Of a DNA stretch of 12,001 bases, positions 6,411-12,001 are shown one piece after another. The DNA comes from an uncultured Bacteroides sp. (GTDB lineage: Bacteria; Bacteroidota; Bacteroidia; Bacteroidales; Bacteroidaceae). Location: assembly GCA_947071285.1 (NCBI GenBank), contig CAMTFK010000134.1:1-12001 (forward strand), written 5' to 3'. The stretch's first letter is position 1. Each line of letters begins with the position of its first letter. Made by a program: the position numbers and the translations under genes. The notes beneath the pieces were generated by a model. It was not told the DNA's origin. It saw only the letters and a list, made by a program, of their open reading frames with translations, and did no database searches.

Positions 6411-6752
6411 TTACGCCGCGAGCGCCGGCGGAGCACGAAGAGATACTGTCTGTTTTAACTCTCCCTTCACTAAGGGAGTCAGTCGTTCGGCTTCCAGCAC
6501 AGCCAGAAGTGCCCTCATAGGATGTAATTCCTGATATACATCAACCTCCGGAGCTTGGAAAGTTGACAAACGACCTATAACGAGAAGTTCGGATTTGGAG
6601 TGAGTATGCTTACCATGAAAAGGGTGGGAATGCGTAATAATCACTCCATTGACGTAATGAACATGGGTAAATGCTGTAATACTTGCCTGATATGCCACAA
6701 ACAGCACCAACAAGCATACAGCTCCTATGATTCTTTTTACCTCTTTGTTCAC
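6411..6752 (-). CDS. Small membrane-anchored His-rich protein
   Basis: A 113-residue protein that begins at a GTG codon (6752), the only plausible start in frame. Residues about 8-24 (IIGAVCLLVLFVAYQAS) form one membrane segment or an uncleaved signal anchor. They are followed by a His cluster: seven histidines between residues 30 and 51 (H30, H32, H41, H43, H46, H49, H51) in FTHVHYVNGVIITHSHPFHG and KHTHSKSE. The tail (about 60-113) is an amphipathic, Ala/Leu-rich segment. Such clusters usually bind zinc, nickel, cobalt or copper, so a metal-sensing or metal-passing role beside the receptor is plausible. It has its own promoter-like boxes (6784-6816) and is separated from the receptor by 192 bases containing a palindrome. 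I know no assigned function; the metal link is inference. Confidence 0.78.
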   Translation of the reverse strand: MNKEVKRIIGAVCLLVLFVAYQASITAFTHVHYVNGVIITHSHPFHGKHTHSKSELLVIGRLSTFQAPEVDVYQELHPMRALLAVLEAERLTPLVKGELKQTVSLRAPPALAA

Positions 6753-6783
6753 GTTTCTACAGTACTATTAAAAATTGCGACTG

Positions 6784-6816
6784 CAAAGATAGCGATTATT
6801 TTTCCACTTTTCCAAA
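6784..6816 (-). promoter_or_regulatory. Promoter of the His-rich gene
   Basis: On the - strand TTTG (6816-6813), 21 bases, then TATCTTTG (6791-6784) match the Bacteroidales consensus at its upper spacing limit. It overlaps the 3' end of the nucleotidase gene (stop at 6796) and gives a leader of about 25 bases before the GTG at 6752. It would let the His-rich gene be expressed apart from the upstream operon. Confidence 0.6.
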
Positions 6817-8541
6817 CAAGTACTCATAATCACGTTTAGCGGCAGGCACAGTCCACTCTTCAGGAACAAACTTCCACTGTCCCAACGCATGTGGCTCAAT
6901 CACACCCTTCTTCTCAATGTATTGCATCAGATAATAACGCAAATCCTTATCCGTAGAGAACAGGATGCGGTCTTTCAATTCATCTTGAGAAATACCGGCT
7001 CCTTTAGTCAATAATTCTCCTCCACCATTACCACGATACGAATTCAATGCCACTTTATACATCTTGTCCATAGAGAAAGGAGTGCCATCCGCCATACTGA
7101 TGATAGTCACCTTTTCCTTGTTAGGCTTCGTCACATCCACCGCGTAAATGATTCCGGCAGCCGAATCGAAGTTAAAGCTGAAGTTCTGGAATGAAGCTCG
7201 GTCGTTCGCCCCGTCACGGCGTTTCTTACGTAGTAACAGTAAATGGTCGTCCGGAGATTTCATCTGGTTTGTCCATAGACTGTATGACATTTCCAAAGCA
7301 TCTTTCACCTCCTTGCCAGACAACTCCATTGTATATAGCATATTCTCATACTTATACAGATTGAACATATCACTCACAAAAACATCTCCTTTGCTAATCT
7401 CCGTATCGTATGACAGAGGAGCGGAAAGAGATATTTCAGCGCCGGTGATTTCGAGCTGTAACGTATGAATCAGGTCAATGAAAGCCGATGAACCGAAATA
7501 AGCAGGACGCGTAGAAATCGTTTCAGTGAAGCAGCCTATCTTCTTGGATACAAAGTCCTGAACAGCATCGAACTGAGGAGCAAAATGTTTTATGAAATCT
7601 TCGCTCACACCATAGTCCTTTGTTTCCGTCAACGCTCCGTGAATCTGTTTATCTATCACTTTTCCATCACGCAGTTTCAAGGTGACATCCGCATTTGCCA
7701 CAACAATTCCCTTACTTGCCGGGTCCATAATCAATACAGAGTCCCCCGCTATGTTTTTAATCTTTTTCAATTCACGGGCATGGTCGTGTCCCATCAATAT
7801 AATATCAAATCCGGGAACATTGCGAGCCACTTCCACAGAAGCATTCTCACGATATTTACCTCCCATCAACTGCGCCTCCTGTCCGGCATGGAAAATGCCG
7901 ATTACCAAGTCAGGATTCTCCTTTTCACGAATAATCTTCATCCATTTGCGGGCGGTTTCCTCCATATCATCAAAGCGCAAACCCTTCCACAGGTTTTCCG
8001 ACAACCATACGGGGATAGCAGGAGTAATCATACCCAGAACCACAATCTTTATGCCATCACGTTCCAATACTTCATAAGGTTTGAAATGCGTCTTTCCCGT
8101 AGTCGTATCGATGATGTTGGCACCCAGAACCGGAAATTTGCAATCACCCGCCCAACGGTCGAACACAGCACGTCCGGTTTCCACATCATGGTTTCCCATA
8201 TTGCCGGTGCTGTATCCCATGAAGTTCAGCGTCTCGGCCGCCAAATGCGGAGAAACAGTATCTATATAATTGTAATAATAAGCACAAGGCTGACCTTGCA
8301 GGATGTCTCCATTATCCAGAAGCAACAGATTATCCTTATAAACCTCGCGCTCCTTCTGCACAAGAGCATACACACGCGCCAAACTTCCCTCTGCTTCATG
8401 ACGCAGTATAAAGTCATAAGGGTAATAGTTCCCATGTATATCGCTGGTTTCTATAATTTTCAGCTTAACAATCTTGTCCTGAGCCGACAAAGCTCCTATC
8501 AGAAAGAATATACATCCTAAAAAAAAGTAAGCTCTCTTCAT
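6796..8541 (-). CDS. Secreted 5'-nucleotidase / 2',3'-cyclic-nucleotide phosphodiesterase family metallophosphatase
   Basis: A 581-residue protein of the UshA/CpdB family, which dephosphorylates nucleotides outside the inner membrane so that nucleosides and phosphate can be salvaged. Signal peptide 1-20 ends LSA before QDK. The N-terminal metallophosphoesterase domain (about 25-300) shows the full two-metal set: SDIHG (D34, H36), NGDILQG (D79), GNHD (N117, H118), FHAG (H218) and GHDHA (H252, H254). The C-terminal substrate domain (about 330-560) includes NSYRGNGGGELL near residue 500, the nucleotide-binding loop of this family. Length is normal. It starts 9 bases after the stop of the sensor kinase gene, so the two are an operon. 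Whether it prefers 5'-nucleotides, cyclic nucleotides or another phosphoester cannot be read from the motifs. Confidence 0.9.
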   Translation of the reverse strand: MKRAYFFLGCIFFLIGALSAQDKIVKLKIIETSDIHGNYYPYDFILRHEAEGSLARVYALVQKEREVYKDNLLLLDNGDILQGQPCAYYYNYIDTVSPHLAAETLNFMGYSTGNMGNHDVETGRAVFDRWAGDCKFPVLGANIIDTTTGKTHFKPYEVLERDGIKIVVLGMITPAIPVWLSENLWKGLRFDDMEETARKWMKIIREKENPDLVIGIFHAGQEAQLMGGKYRENASVEVARNVPGFDIILMGHDHARELKKIKNIAGDSVLIMDPASKGIVVANADVTLKLRDGKVIDKQIHGALTETKDYGVSEDFIKHFAPQFDAVQDFVSKKIGCFTETISTRPAYFGSSAFIDLIHTLQLEITGAEISLSAPLSYDTEISKGDVFVSDMFNLYKYENMLYTMELSGKEVKDALEMSYSLWTNQMKSPDDHLLLLRKKRRDGANDRASFQNFSFNFDSAAGIIYAVDVTKPNKEKVTIISMADGTPFSMDKMYKVALNSYRGNGGGELLTKGAGISQDELKDRILFSTDKDLRYYLMQYIEKKGVIEPHALGQWKFVPEEWTVPAAKRDYEYLFGKVEK

Positions 8542-8550
8542 AGTAATAAA

Positions 8551-10485
8551 TTATTTCTTTGGTTGTTCTATATCTAATGGGTGCGTAAACACAAATCTGG
8601 CTCCATCCGTATATCCCGGATCCACCCATATTTCTCCTCCCCATTTCTCTACCGTCAGTTTACAGATGGACAAACCCAATCCTGTGCCCTGAACATACTC
8701 ATTCAGTTTTTCAAAGCGTTCAAATACAAGCTTCTGCTTCTCCAACGGAATACCCGTACCCGTATCCGATACAGAGAAAATAGCCACTCTCTTATTTTCA
8801 TCTACTTCAAGCTTCAAAGTAATCTTACCGTTTCTGGTAAACTTATCGGCATTGGAAAGCAAGTTAATGATGACCTGTTGCAAACGCTGCGTATCAGTAC
8901 GCATATCCATGCTTTCGCGGTCGCATTCAAAGATAAATTCATTTTCCGATTTACGAGCCTGACTGACGGAAGCCAATACACGTTGACACAGCGGCACTAC
9001 ATCACAATCTTCAAAAGTAAACGTAACCCGGTCAGCCTCCAGACGTGAAACATCCAATATATCATTAATCAGGCGGAGCAGCAAGTCTGAATTGGTTTTG
9101 ATAATATCCACATAACCTTGCTGTTCATCTTCCGAGCTTCCACCCGAAGCCAGCACATCCGAAAAACCAACAATTGCATTCAGCGGCGTACGTATCTCAT
9201 GACTCATATTGGCAAGGAAAGCACTCTTCAGGCGACTGGACTCTTCTGCACGGTCTTTGGCTTCCCTCAAAGCACTCTCGGAATCTTCCAGTTCATCTTT
9301 TAGCTTCTTAGTGTGGTAGTAGAAGTATAACGAGACGAACAATCCTGTCAGCAGCACAACCAAGATAGTGCCCACCGTCCAGATGTGATATTTATATTGC
9401 TCATAGAATGACGGATTTTCATTCACCATCTCTATCGGCTGATGAATGAAAGACAAATCCAACTTCTTTTCTTTCACAATCTTGCTGTCCATCATCACTT
9501 TGTTCGGGATCACTTCCACCTCTACCCTATCACTGTCGGGTCCTTGCAACAAGCGGACAGCCTGATGCGCCATATCCTTGCCCAATGGCCGATAAGCAGG
9601 ATTAATGCCCCCCACAGCCCAGTAACCGATGCCAACAGAAGTAATGGAGAACGTGGGTATATCACCGGCAGCCTCCATCATCGTATAAGTAGCATTCCGC
9701 ATAAAATACCCGTCATACATATCTACCCGCCACGTACCCAGCAACACAGCCGTATTTGGAGGCAGCTCATGCAACTTGTCACTTATCGTATAAATCGTAT
9801 TTGTCCGTCCATCCAGCAGAATCAGGTTCAGTTCCGGGTGTTTCTTCATTTCTGCCACCACGTGTGCCTGCAAAGAGACACCTCCATAACTATTATCAGA
9901 AATAAAAGCAATATTCCTGGTATCCGGATATAGTTTCTTTATCAGATTGATGTTGGCTTCCACATCATATTCGTAAACAAAGCCAGCCTTAATCGGGGAA
10001 TTAGTATAGTCATCAAAAAAGTCCACCGCATCAGGCATCCATGTTTTCAGGTCGACAGAATCATCCGGAAGAATGATAGCATTGCGGCTTGCCAGTGCAG
10101 TCAGCACCGGAATATTTCCCCGGACAGAGTCTTCTTGCGACAAATAGGCCGCCCAGGCTTCCTGACCAATTAATACAAGTAATACGGGAGCACGTTTTCC
10201 TTGATATTTATCTAATATCTCCTTCATTTTGGATTTCCACAGAGGAGACTCTGAAAAACTCTTGCAGTTCATATTTTCCAGAGCTATCGGAGCTTTTCCG
10301 CCCAGACGCTCAAATTCTTCCATAAAATCGTAGATATTTCCGGAAGTCTGGCGTGCATCTGGATTATACGAGCTGATAATCAACACCGGGTGTTCTCCAG
10401 TTACCGCAAGGGTCGGTGATAGGCCAAAAAGGGATACCAACAGGAAAAGAAGAAAGCTATATGTAATTTTCCTAAATAAGCCCAT
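8551..10485 (-). CDS. Sensor histidine kinase with periplasmic substrate-binding-like sensor domain
   Basis: A 644-residue membrane sensor kinase. A signal sequence (1-27) leads to a periplasmic region (about 33-345) that resembles ABC-transporter substrate-binding / periplasmic-binding folds (VLIISSYNPDARQTSGNIYD at the start, NIAFISDNSYGGVSLQAHVV after the hinge, then a TFSITSVGIGYWAVGGINP segment). One membrane helix (about 368-390) is followed by a short coiled coil (about 393-420). The HisKA domain holds AFLANMSHEIRTPLNA with the phosphorylated H429. The ATPase domain has the N box LLSNADKFT (N545), the G1 box DTGTGIP (D574) and the G2 box GTGLGLS (600-606). It ends without a receiver domain, so a separate response regulator, not in this window, must take the phosphate. 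The nucleotidase gene follows 9 bases later, which suggests that the ligand is related to phosphoesters, nucleotides or nucleosides; this is inference. Confidence 0.92.
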   Translation of the reverse strand: MGLFRKITYSFLLFLLVSLFGLSPTLAVTGEHPVLIISSYNPDARQTSGNIYDFMEEFERLGGKAPIALENMNCKSFSESPLWKSKMKEILDKYQGKRAPVLLVLIGQEAWAAYLSQEDSVRGNIPVLTALASRNAIILPDDSVDLKTWMPDAVDFFDDYTNSPIKAGFVYEYDVEANINLIKKLYPDTRNIAFISDNSYGGVSLQAHVVAEMKKHPELNLILLDGRTNTIYTISDKLHELPPNTAVLLGTWRVDMYDGYFMRNATYTMMEAAGDIPTFSITSVGIGYWAVGGINPAYRPLGKDMAHQAVRLLQGPDSDRVEVEVIPNKVMMDSKIVKEKKLDLSFIHQPIEMVNENPSFYEQYKYHIWTVGTILVVLLTGLFVSLYFYYHTKKLKDELEDSESALREAKDRAEESSRLKSAFLANMSHEIRTPLNAIVGFSDVLASGGSSEDEQQGYVDIIKTNSDLLLRLINDILDVSRLEADRVTFTFEDCDVVPLCQRVLASVSQARKSENEFIFECDRESMDMRTDTQRLQQVIINLLSNADKFTRNGKITLKLEVDENKRVAIFSVSDTGTGIPLEKQKLVFERFEKLNEYVQGTGLGLSICKLTVEKWGGEIWVDPGYTDGARFVFTHPLDIEQPKK

Positions 10486-10511
10486 TTAGTGAATATAGAG
10501 GTTTGTTGCGG

Positions 10512-10530
10512 CAAATATACAACAAAGTTA
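10512..10530 (-). promoter_or_regulatory. Promoter region of the kinase-nucleotidase operon
   Basis: Two -7-like boxes on the - strand match TAnnTTTG: TAACTTTG (10530-10523) and TATATTTG (10519-10512). For the second, TTTC at 10542-10539 is a near-consensus -33 box at 19-base spacing. The leader to the ATG at 10485 would be 20-30 bases. Which of the two is used cannot be told. Confidence 0.5.
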
Positions 10531-10666
10531 TAAGGATAGAAAAAAAGTTGTTGAAATTAAAACTAAAATTTATGAAGTGAGAGACTTTCATCCTATCCAT
10601 CTAAAGTTTTTTTCAAAACACAAGAAAATAAATTAGTAAAACTAAGTTTTTGAAAAAACAATTCTA

Positions 10667-10674
10667 TATCTTTG
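10667..10674 (+). promoter_or_regulatory. Possible -7 box of the rightward repeat-protein gene
   Basis: TATCTTTG matches TAnnTTTG. The nearest TTTG (10649-10652) is only 14 bases upstream, too close for the normal spacing. Use of this site would give a long leader of roughly 115-120 bases before the ATG at 10799, with no clear Shine-Dalgarno site next to the start. Confidence 0.4.
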
Positions 10675-10798
10675 ACTTTATAAATTGAATTCGTTATATT
10701 TTAACTACAAAAGCGCTTAAAAGATTTCTTTTACAATTCCTGCGTTTTTATACATTTATATCCAGTTGGGGAGTTGCTGGAATTAATACTACAGCCCT

Positions 10799-12001
10799 AT
10801 GAACGAAAATTATTCTGAAAGTGCAACAGGAGCGGATGATTTAAAAGATGAGCTTATAATCACAACGCAAGGTAAAAAAGATGTTGATTACACTTATGAC
10901 GAAATCAGCCGAACCCTTACTATTAAGAACGACCTGCCAATTAGTCTTTCGGGATTTGCCGTATCCCCAATCAACATTCTTATTGATGGCAAACCTAATT
11001 TAAGATTTGTCCTAAATGAACTAACTACCAAAGTAACAAATGACAGTGTGATAAAAGGTGAACTCATTCTTACTACCAAAGGAACAGAAGGCATCGACTA
11101 CACGTATGATGAAGAAAGAAGCCGCTTAGACATTATCAGTGACACTCCCATTAATATTGGTGGTTTTACGACCCACCCTGTAGCAATCATAGTTAATGGT
11201 CCTAAAAACGCCAACATTACGCTCAACAATTTAAGTACGGCAGAGAATTCAACCTTTGAGATAATAAAGGAGAGCAAAGCAACTATCACTGTCGGAGGAG
11301 AGAACGAACTAAACAGAGGAGGTTATAGCACAGGAAGAGGAAATGGCCTATGTGTATGGGGAGAAGTCGTTTTGGAAGGAATCGGAATCTTAAAAATACA
11401 GGCTGGAACCACTTGTGCAGGTATTGGAGGACGAGAAGGTAGTGCTGGCCGCATTACAATTAACGGTGGTAGAATAACAGCGTACGGTGGTTGGCGTGCA
11501 GCAGATATAGGAGCTGGAGGAACTGCATACAATGGAAGTAAATATTCTGCCGGAGACATCACAATTAATGGTGGCAGTGTGGTCACATCCTGTATAGGAG
11601 GAAATGCGGATGGCTATAACAGAACTCGCCAGGGGACTCTTAAATTTAACGGCAATGCTGTGCTTCATGTCGATACAATAGCTGTAGGTTCTGAAGAGAA
11701 AACCAGTGGTGTGTTCTTCATGGAGAAATCAGGTCTTGTCTACGGTTCTCCAACCGTTGAAGTAGATTGGGAAATATTTAAGGACGAAATATTAACTATC
11801 GAAGAAGATAAAGTACTAACAATAAAAAAAGATACTACATTAACTATTGACGGAAAGCTACTTATCAAAGGCAAACTAGTGAATAATGGAACTATCAAAA
11901 AGAATGGAACAATAGAGTTTACTGAAACCGGAAGCATTGGAGGTGCAGGTCGTATAGCTGTCTCTTATACACATCTGACGCTGCCGACGAAGAGGATAGT
12001 G
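10799..12001 (+). CDS. Gly-rich beta-repeat protein, partial; 3' end replaced by adapter sequence
   Basis: An open frame of 401 codons with no stop before the window ends; only residues 1-386 are genomic, because the adapter begins within codon 387. The frame is closed upstream by TAA at 10784-10786, so the ATG at 10799 is the first start, and the N-terminus (MNENYSESATGADDLKDE) is hydrophilic with no signal peptide. Residues 18-77 and 88-147 are tandem repeats with an exact 70-residue offset (YTYDE at 31-35 and 101-105). Residues about 160-300 are Gly-rich strands of the kind AGIGGREGSAGRITINGG and GDITINGGSVV, as in surface carbohydrate-binding-like beta-helix proteins of Bacteroidales. Residues about 330-386 repeat short rungs (ILTIEEDKVLTIKKDTTLTI). 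By eye it is richer in ATA, AGA, GGA and TTA codons than the genes to its left, which fits an accessory origin. The function is unknown; the C-terminal domain is missing. Confidence 0.72.
   Translation, partial: MNENYSESATGADDLKDELIITTQGKKDVDYTYDEISRTLTIKNDLPISLSGFAVSPINILIDGKPNLRFVLNELTTKVTNDSVIKGELILTTKGTEGIDYTYDEERSRLDIISDTPINIGGFTTHPVAIIVNGPKNANITLNNLSTAENSTFEIIKESKATITVGGENELNRGGYSTGRGNGLCVWGEVVLEGIGILKIQAGTTCAGIGGREGSAGRITINGGRITAYGGWRAADIGAGGTAYNGSKYSAGDITINGGSVVTSCIGGNADGYNRTRQGTLKFNGNAVLHVDTIAVGSEEKTSGVFFMEKSGLVYGSPTVEVDWEIFKDEILTIEEDKVLTIKKDTTLTIDGKLLIKGKLVNNGTIKKNGTIEFTETGSIGGAGRIAVSYTHLTLPTKRIV
10850..11239 (+). repeat. Coding tandem repeat, two copies 70 codons apart
   Basis: Copy 1 is 10850-11029 (residues 18-77) and copy 2 is 11060-11239 (residues 88-147). 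Aligned positions include EL-I-TT-G, DYTYDE, P-I--GF---P--I---G and LN-L-T. There is no insertion or deletion between copies. The DNA copies have diverged, so the duplication is old or maintained by selection at protein level. Confidence 0.85.
11958..12001. other. Illumina Nextera adapter contamination
   Basis: 11958-11976 is CTGTCTCTTATACACATCT, the 19-base Tn5 mosaic end used in Nextera libraries. 11977-11990 is GACGCTGCCGACGA, the rest of the reverse-complemented Read 1 transposon adapter. 11991-11998 is AGAGGATA, the reverse complement of the standard i5 index TATCCTCT (S503/N503). 11999-12001 is GTG, the first bases of the reverse-complemented P5 side (GTGTAGATCTCGG). The order and spacing are those of a library molecule read through its insert, so this stretch is a sequencing artefact and not part of the genome. 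Confidence 0.98.

Larger units (their letters stand above)
10486..10798. other. 313-bp AT-rich divergent intergenic region
   Basis: No convincing gene is seen. It holds the leftward kinase promoter (10512-10542) and a possible rightward promoter (10667-10674). It also holds an imperfect palindrome, ATGAAGT (10572-10578) against ACTTTCAT (10584-10591) with one bulge, and several A and T runs. A hydrophobic, start-less open frame runs from 10689 to the TGA at 10800-10802. Confidence 0.7.

Noticed and set aside
7585..8520. 311-residue open frame on the + strand
   Set aside because: It is antisense to the nucleotidase gene, whose catalytic motifs are complete on the other strand.
10894..11937. 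Several short - strand frames under the rightward repeat protein
   Set aside because: They are fragments opposite a continuous 386-codon frame with clear repeat structure, and show no domains or start signals.
11958..11976. Tn5/IS50-type transposon end suggesting a mobile element
   Set aside because: The mosaic end is followed directly by the Nextera Read 1 adapter and an i5 index, so it comes from library preparation. No transposase or partner end is present.

Overview
The window looks like a chromosomal contig end from a Bacteroides-type bacterium (order Bacteroidales). The grounds are exact or near-exact Bacteroidales promoter boxes (TTTG about 19 bases before TAnnTTTG) ahead of several genes, A-rich start contexts with weak Shine-Dalgarno sites, a TonB-dependent receptor with an N-terminal CarboxypepD_reg-like domain, DUF4878-type lipoproteins, and codon use with moderate GC. 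The species cannot be settled from the sequence.

Left part (1-1960, + strand): a 33-bp-arm palindrome made of 7-bp units (15-100), then a textbook promoter carrying a perfect FNR-type palindrome, driving a Crp/Fnr-family regulator whose start should be the ATG at 170. Two small lipoprotein genes follow: a circularly permuted NlpC/P60-like (YiiX/YebB-like) cysteine hydrolase and a DUF4878-like protein. A strong hairpin terminator (1910-1954) separates them from the leftward genes.

Middle (1967-6752, - strand): a creatininase/amidohydrolase-family metalloenzyme, an AraC-family regulator, a TonB-dependent outer-membrane receptor and a small membrane-anchored His-rich protein. Three 21-bp direct repeats lie between the receptor and the AraC gene. 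A second heptad-built palindrome lies between the His-rich gene and the receptor. The His cluster and a CxxC in the receptor plug suggest transition-metal uptake or sensing; this is inference.

Right-middle (6796-10485, - strand): a two-gene operon, 9 bases apart, of a sensor histidine kinase with a periplasmic substrate-binding-like sensor domain and a secreted 5'-nucleotidase/2',3'-cyclic phosphodiesterase.

Right end (10486-12001): a 313-bp AT-rich divergent intergenic region, then the 5' part of a rightward gene for a repetitive, Gly-rich, beta-rich protein with an exact-period 70-residue tandem repeat and no visible signal peptide. The last 44 bases (11958-12001) are not genomic: they are the Illumina Nextera transposon adapter, followed by the reverse complement of the i5 index TATCCTCT and the first bases of the P5 side. 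The window therefore ends in adapter contamination, and the last 15 codons of the open frame are artefact.

No convincing new defence or mobile system is present. The most important result is the adapter tail. The best biological leads are the FNR-box autoregulation, the covarying heptad palindromes, the 21-bp repeats and the His-rich protein/receptor pair.
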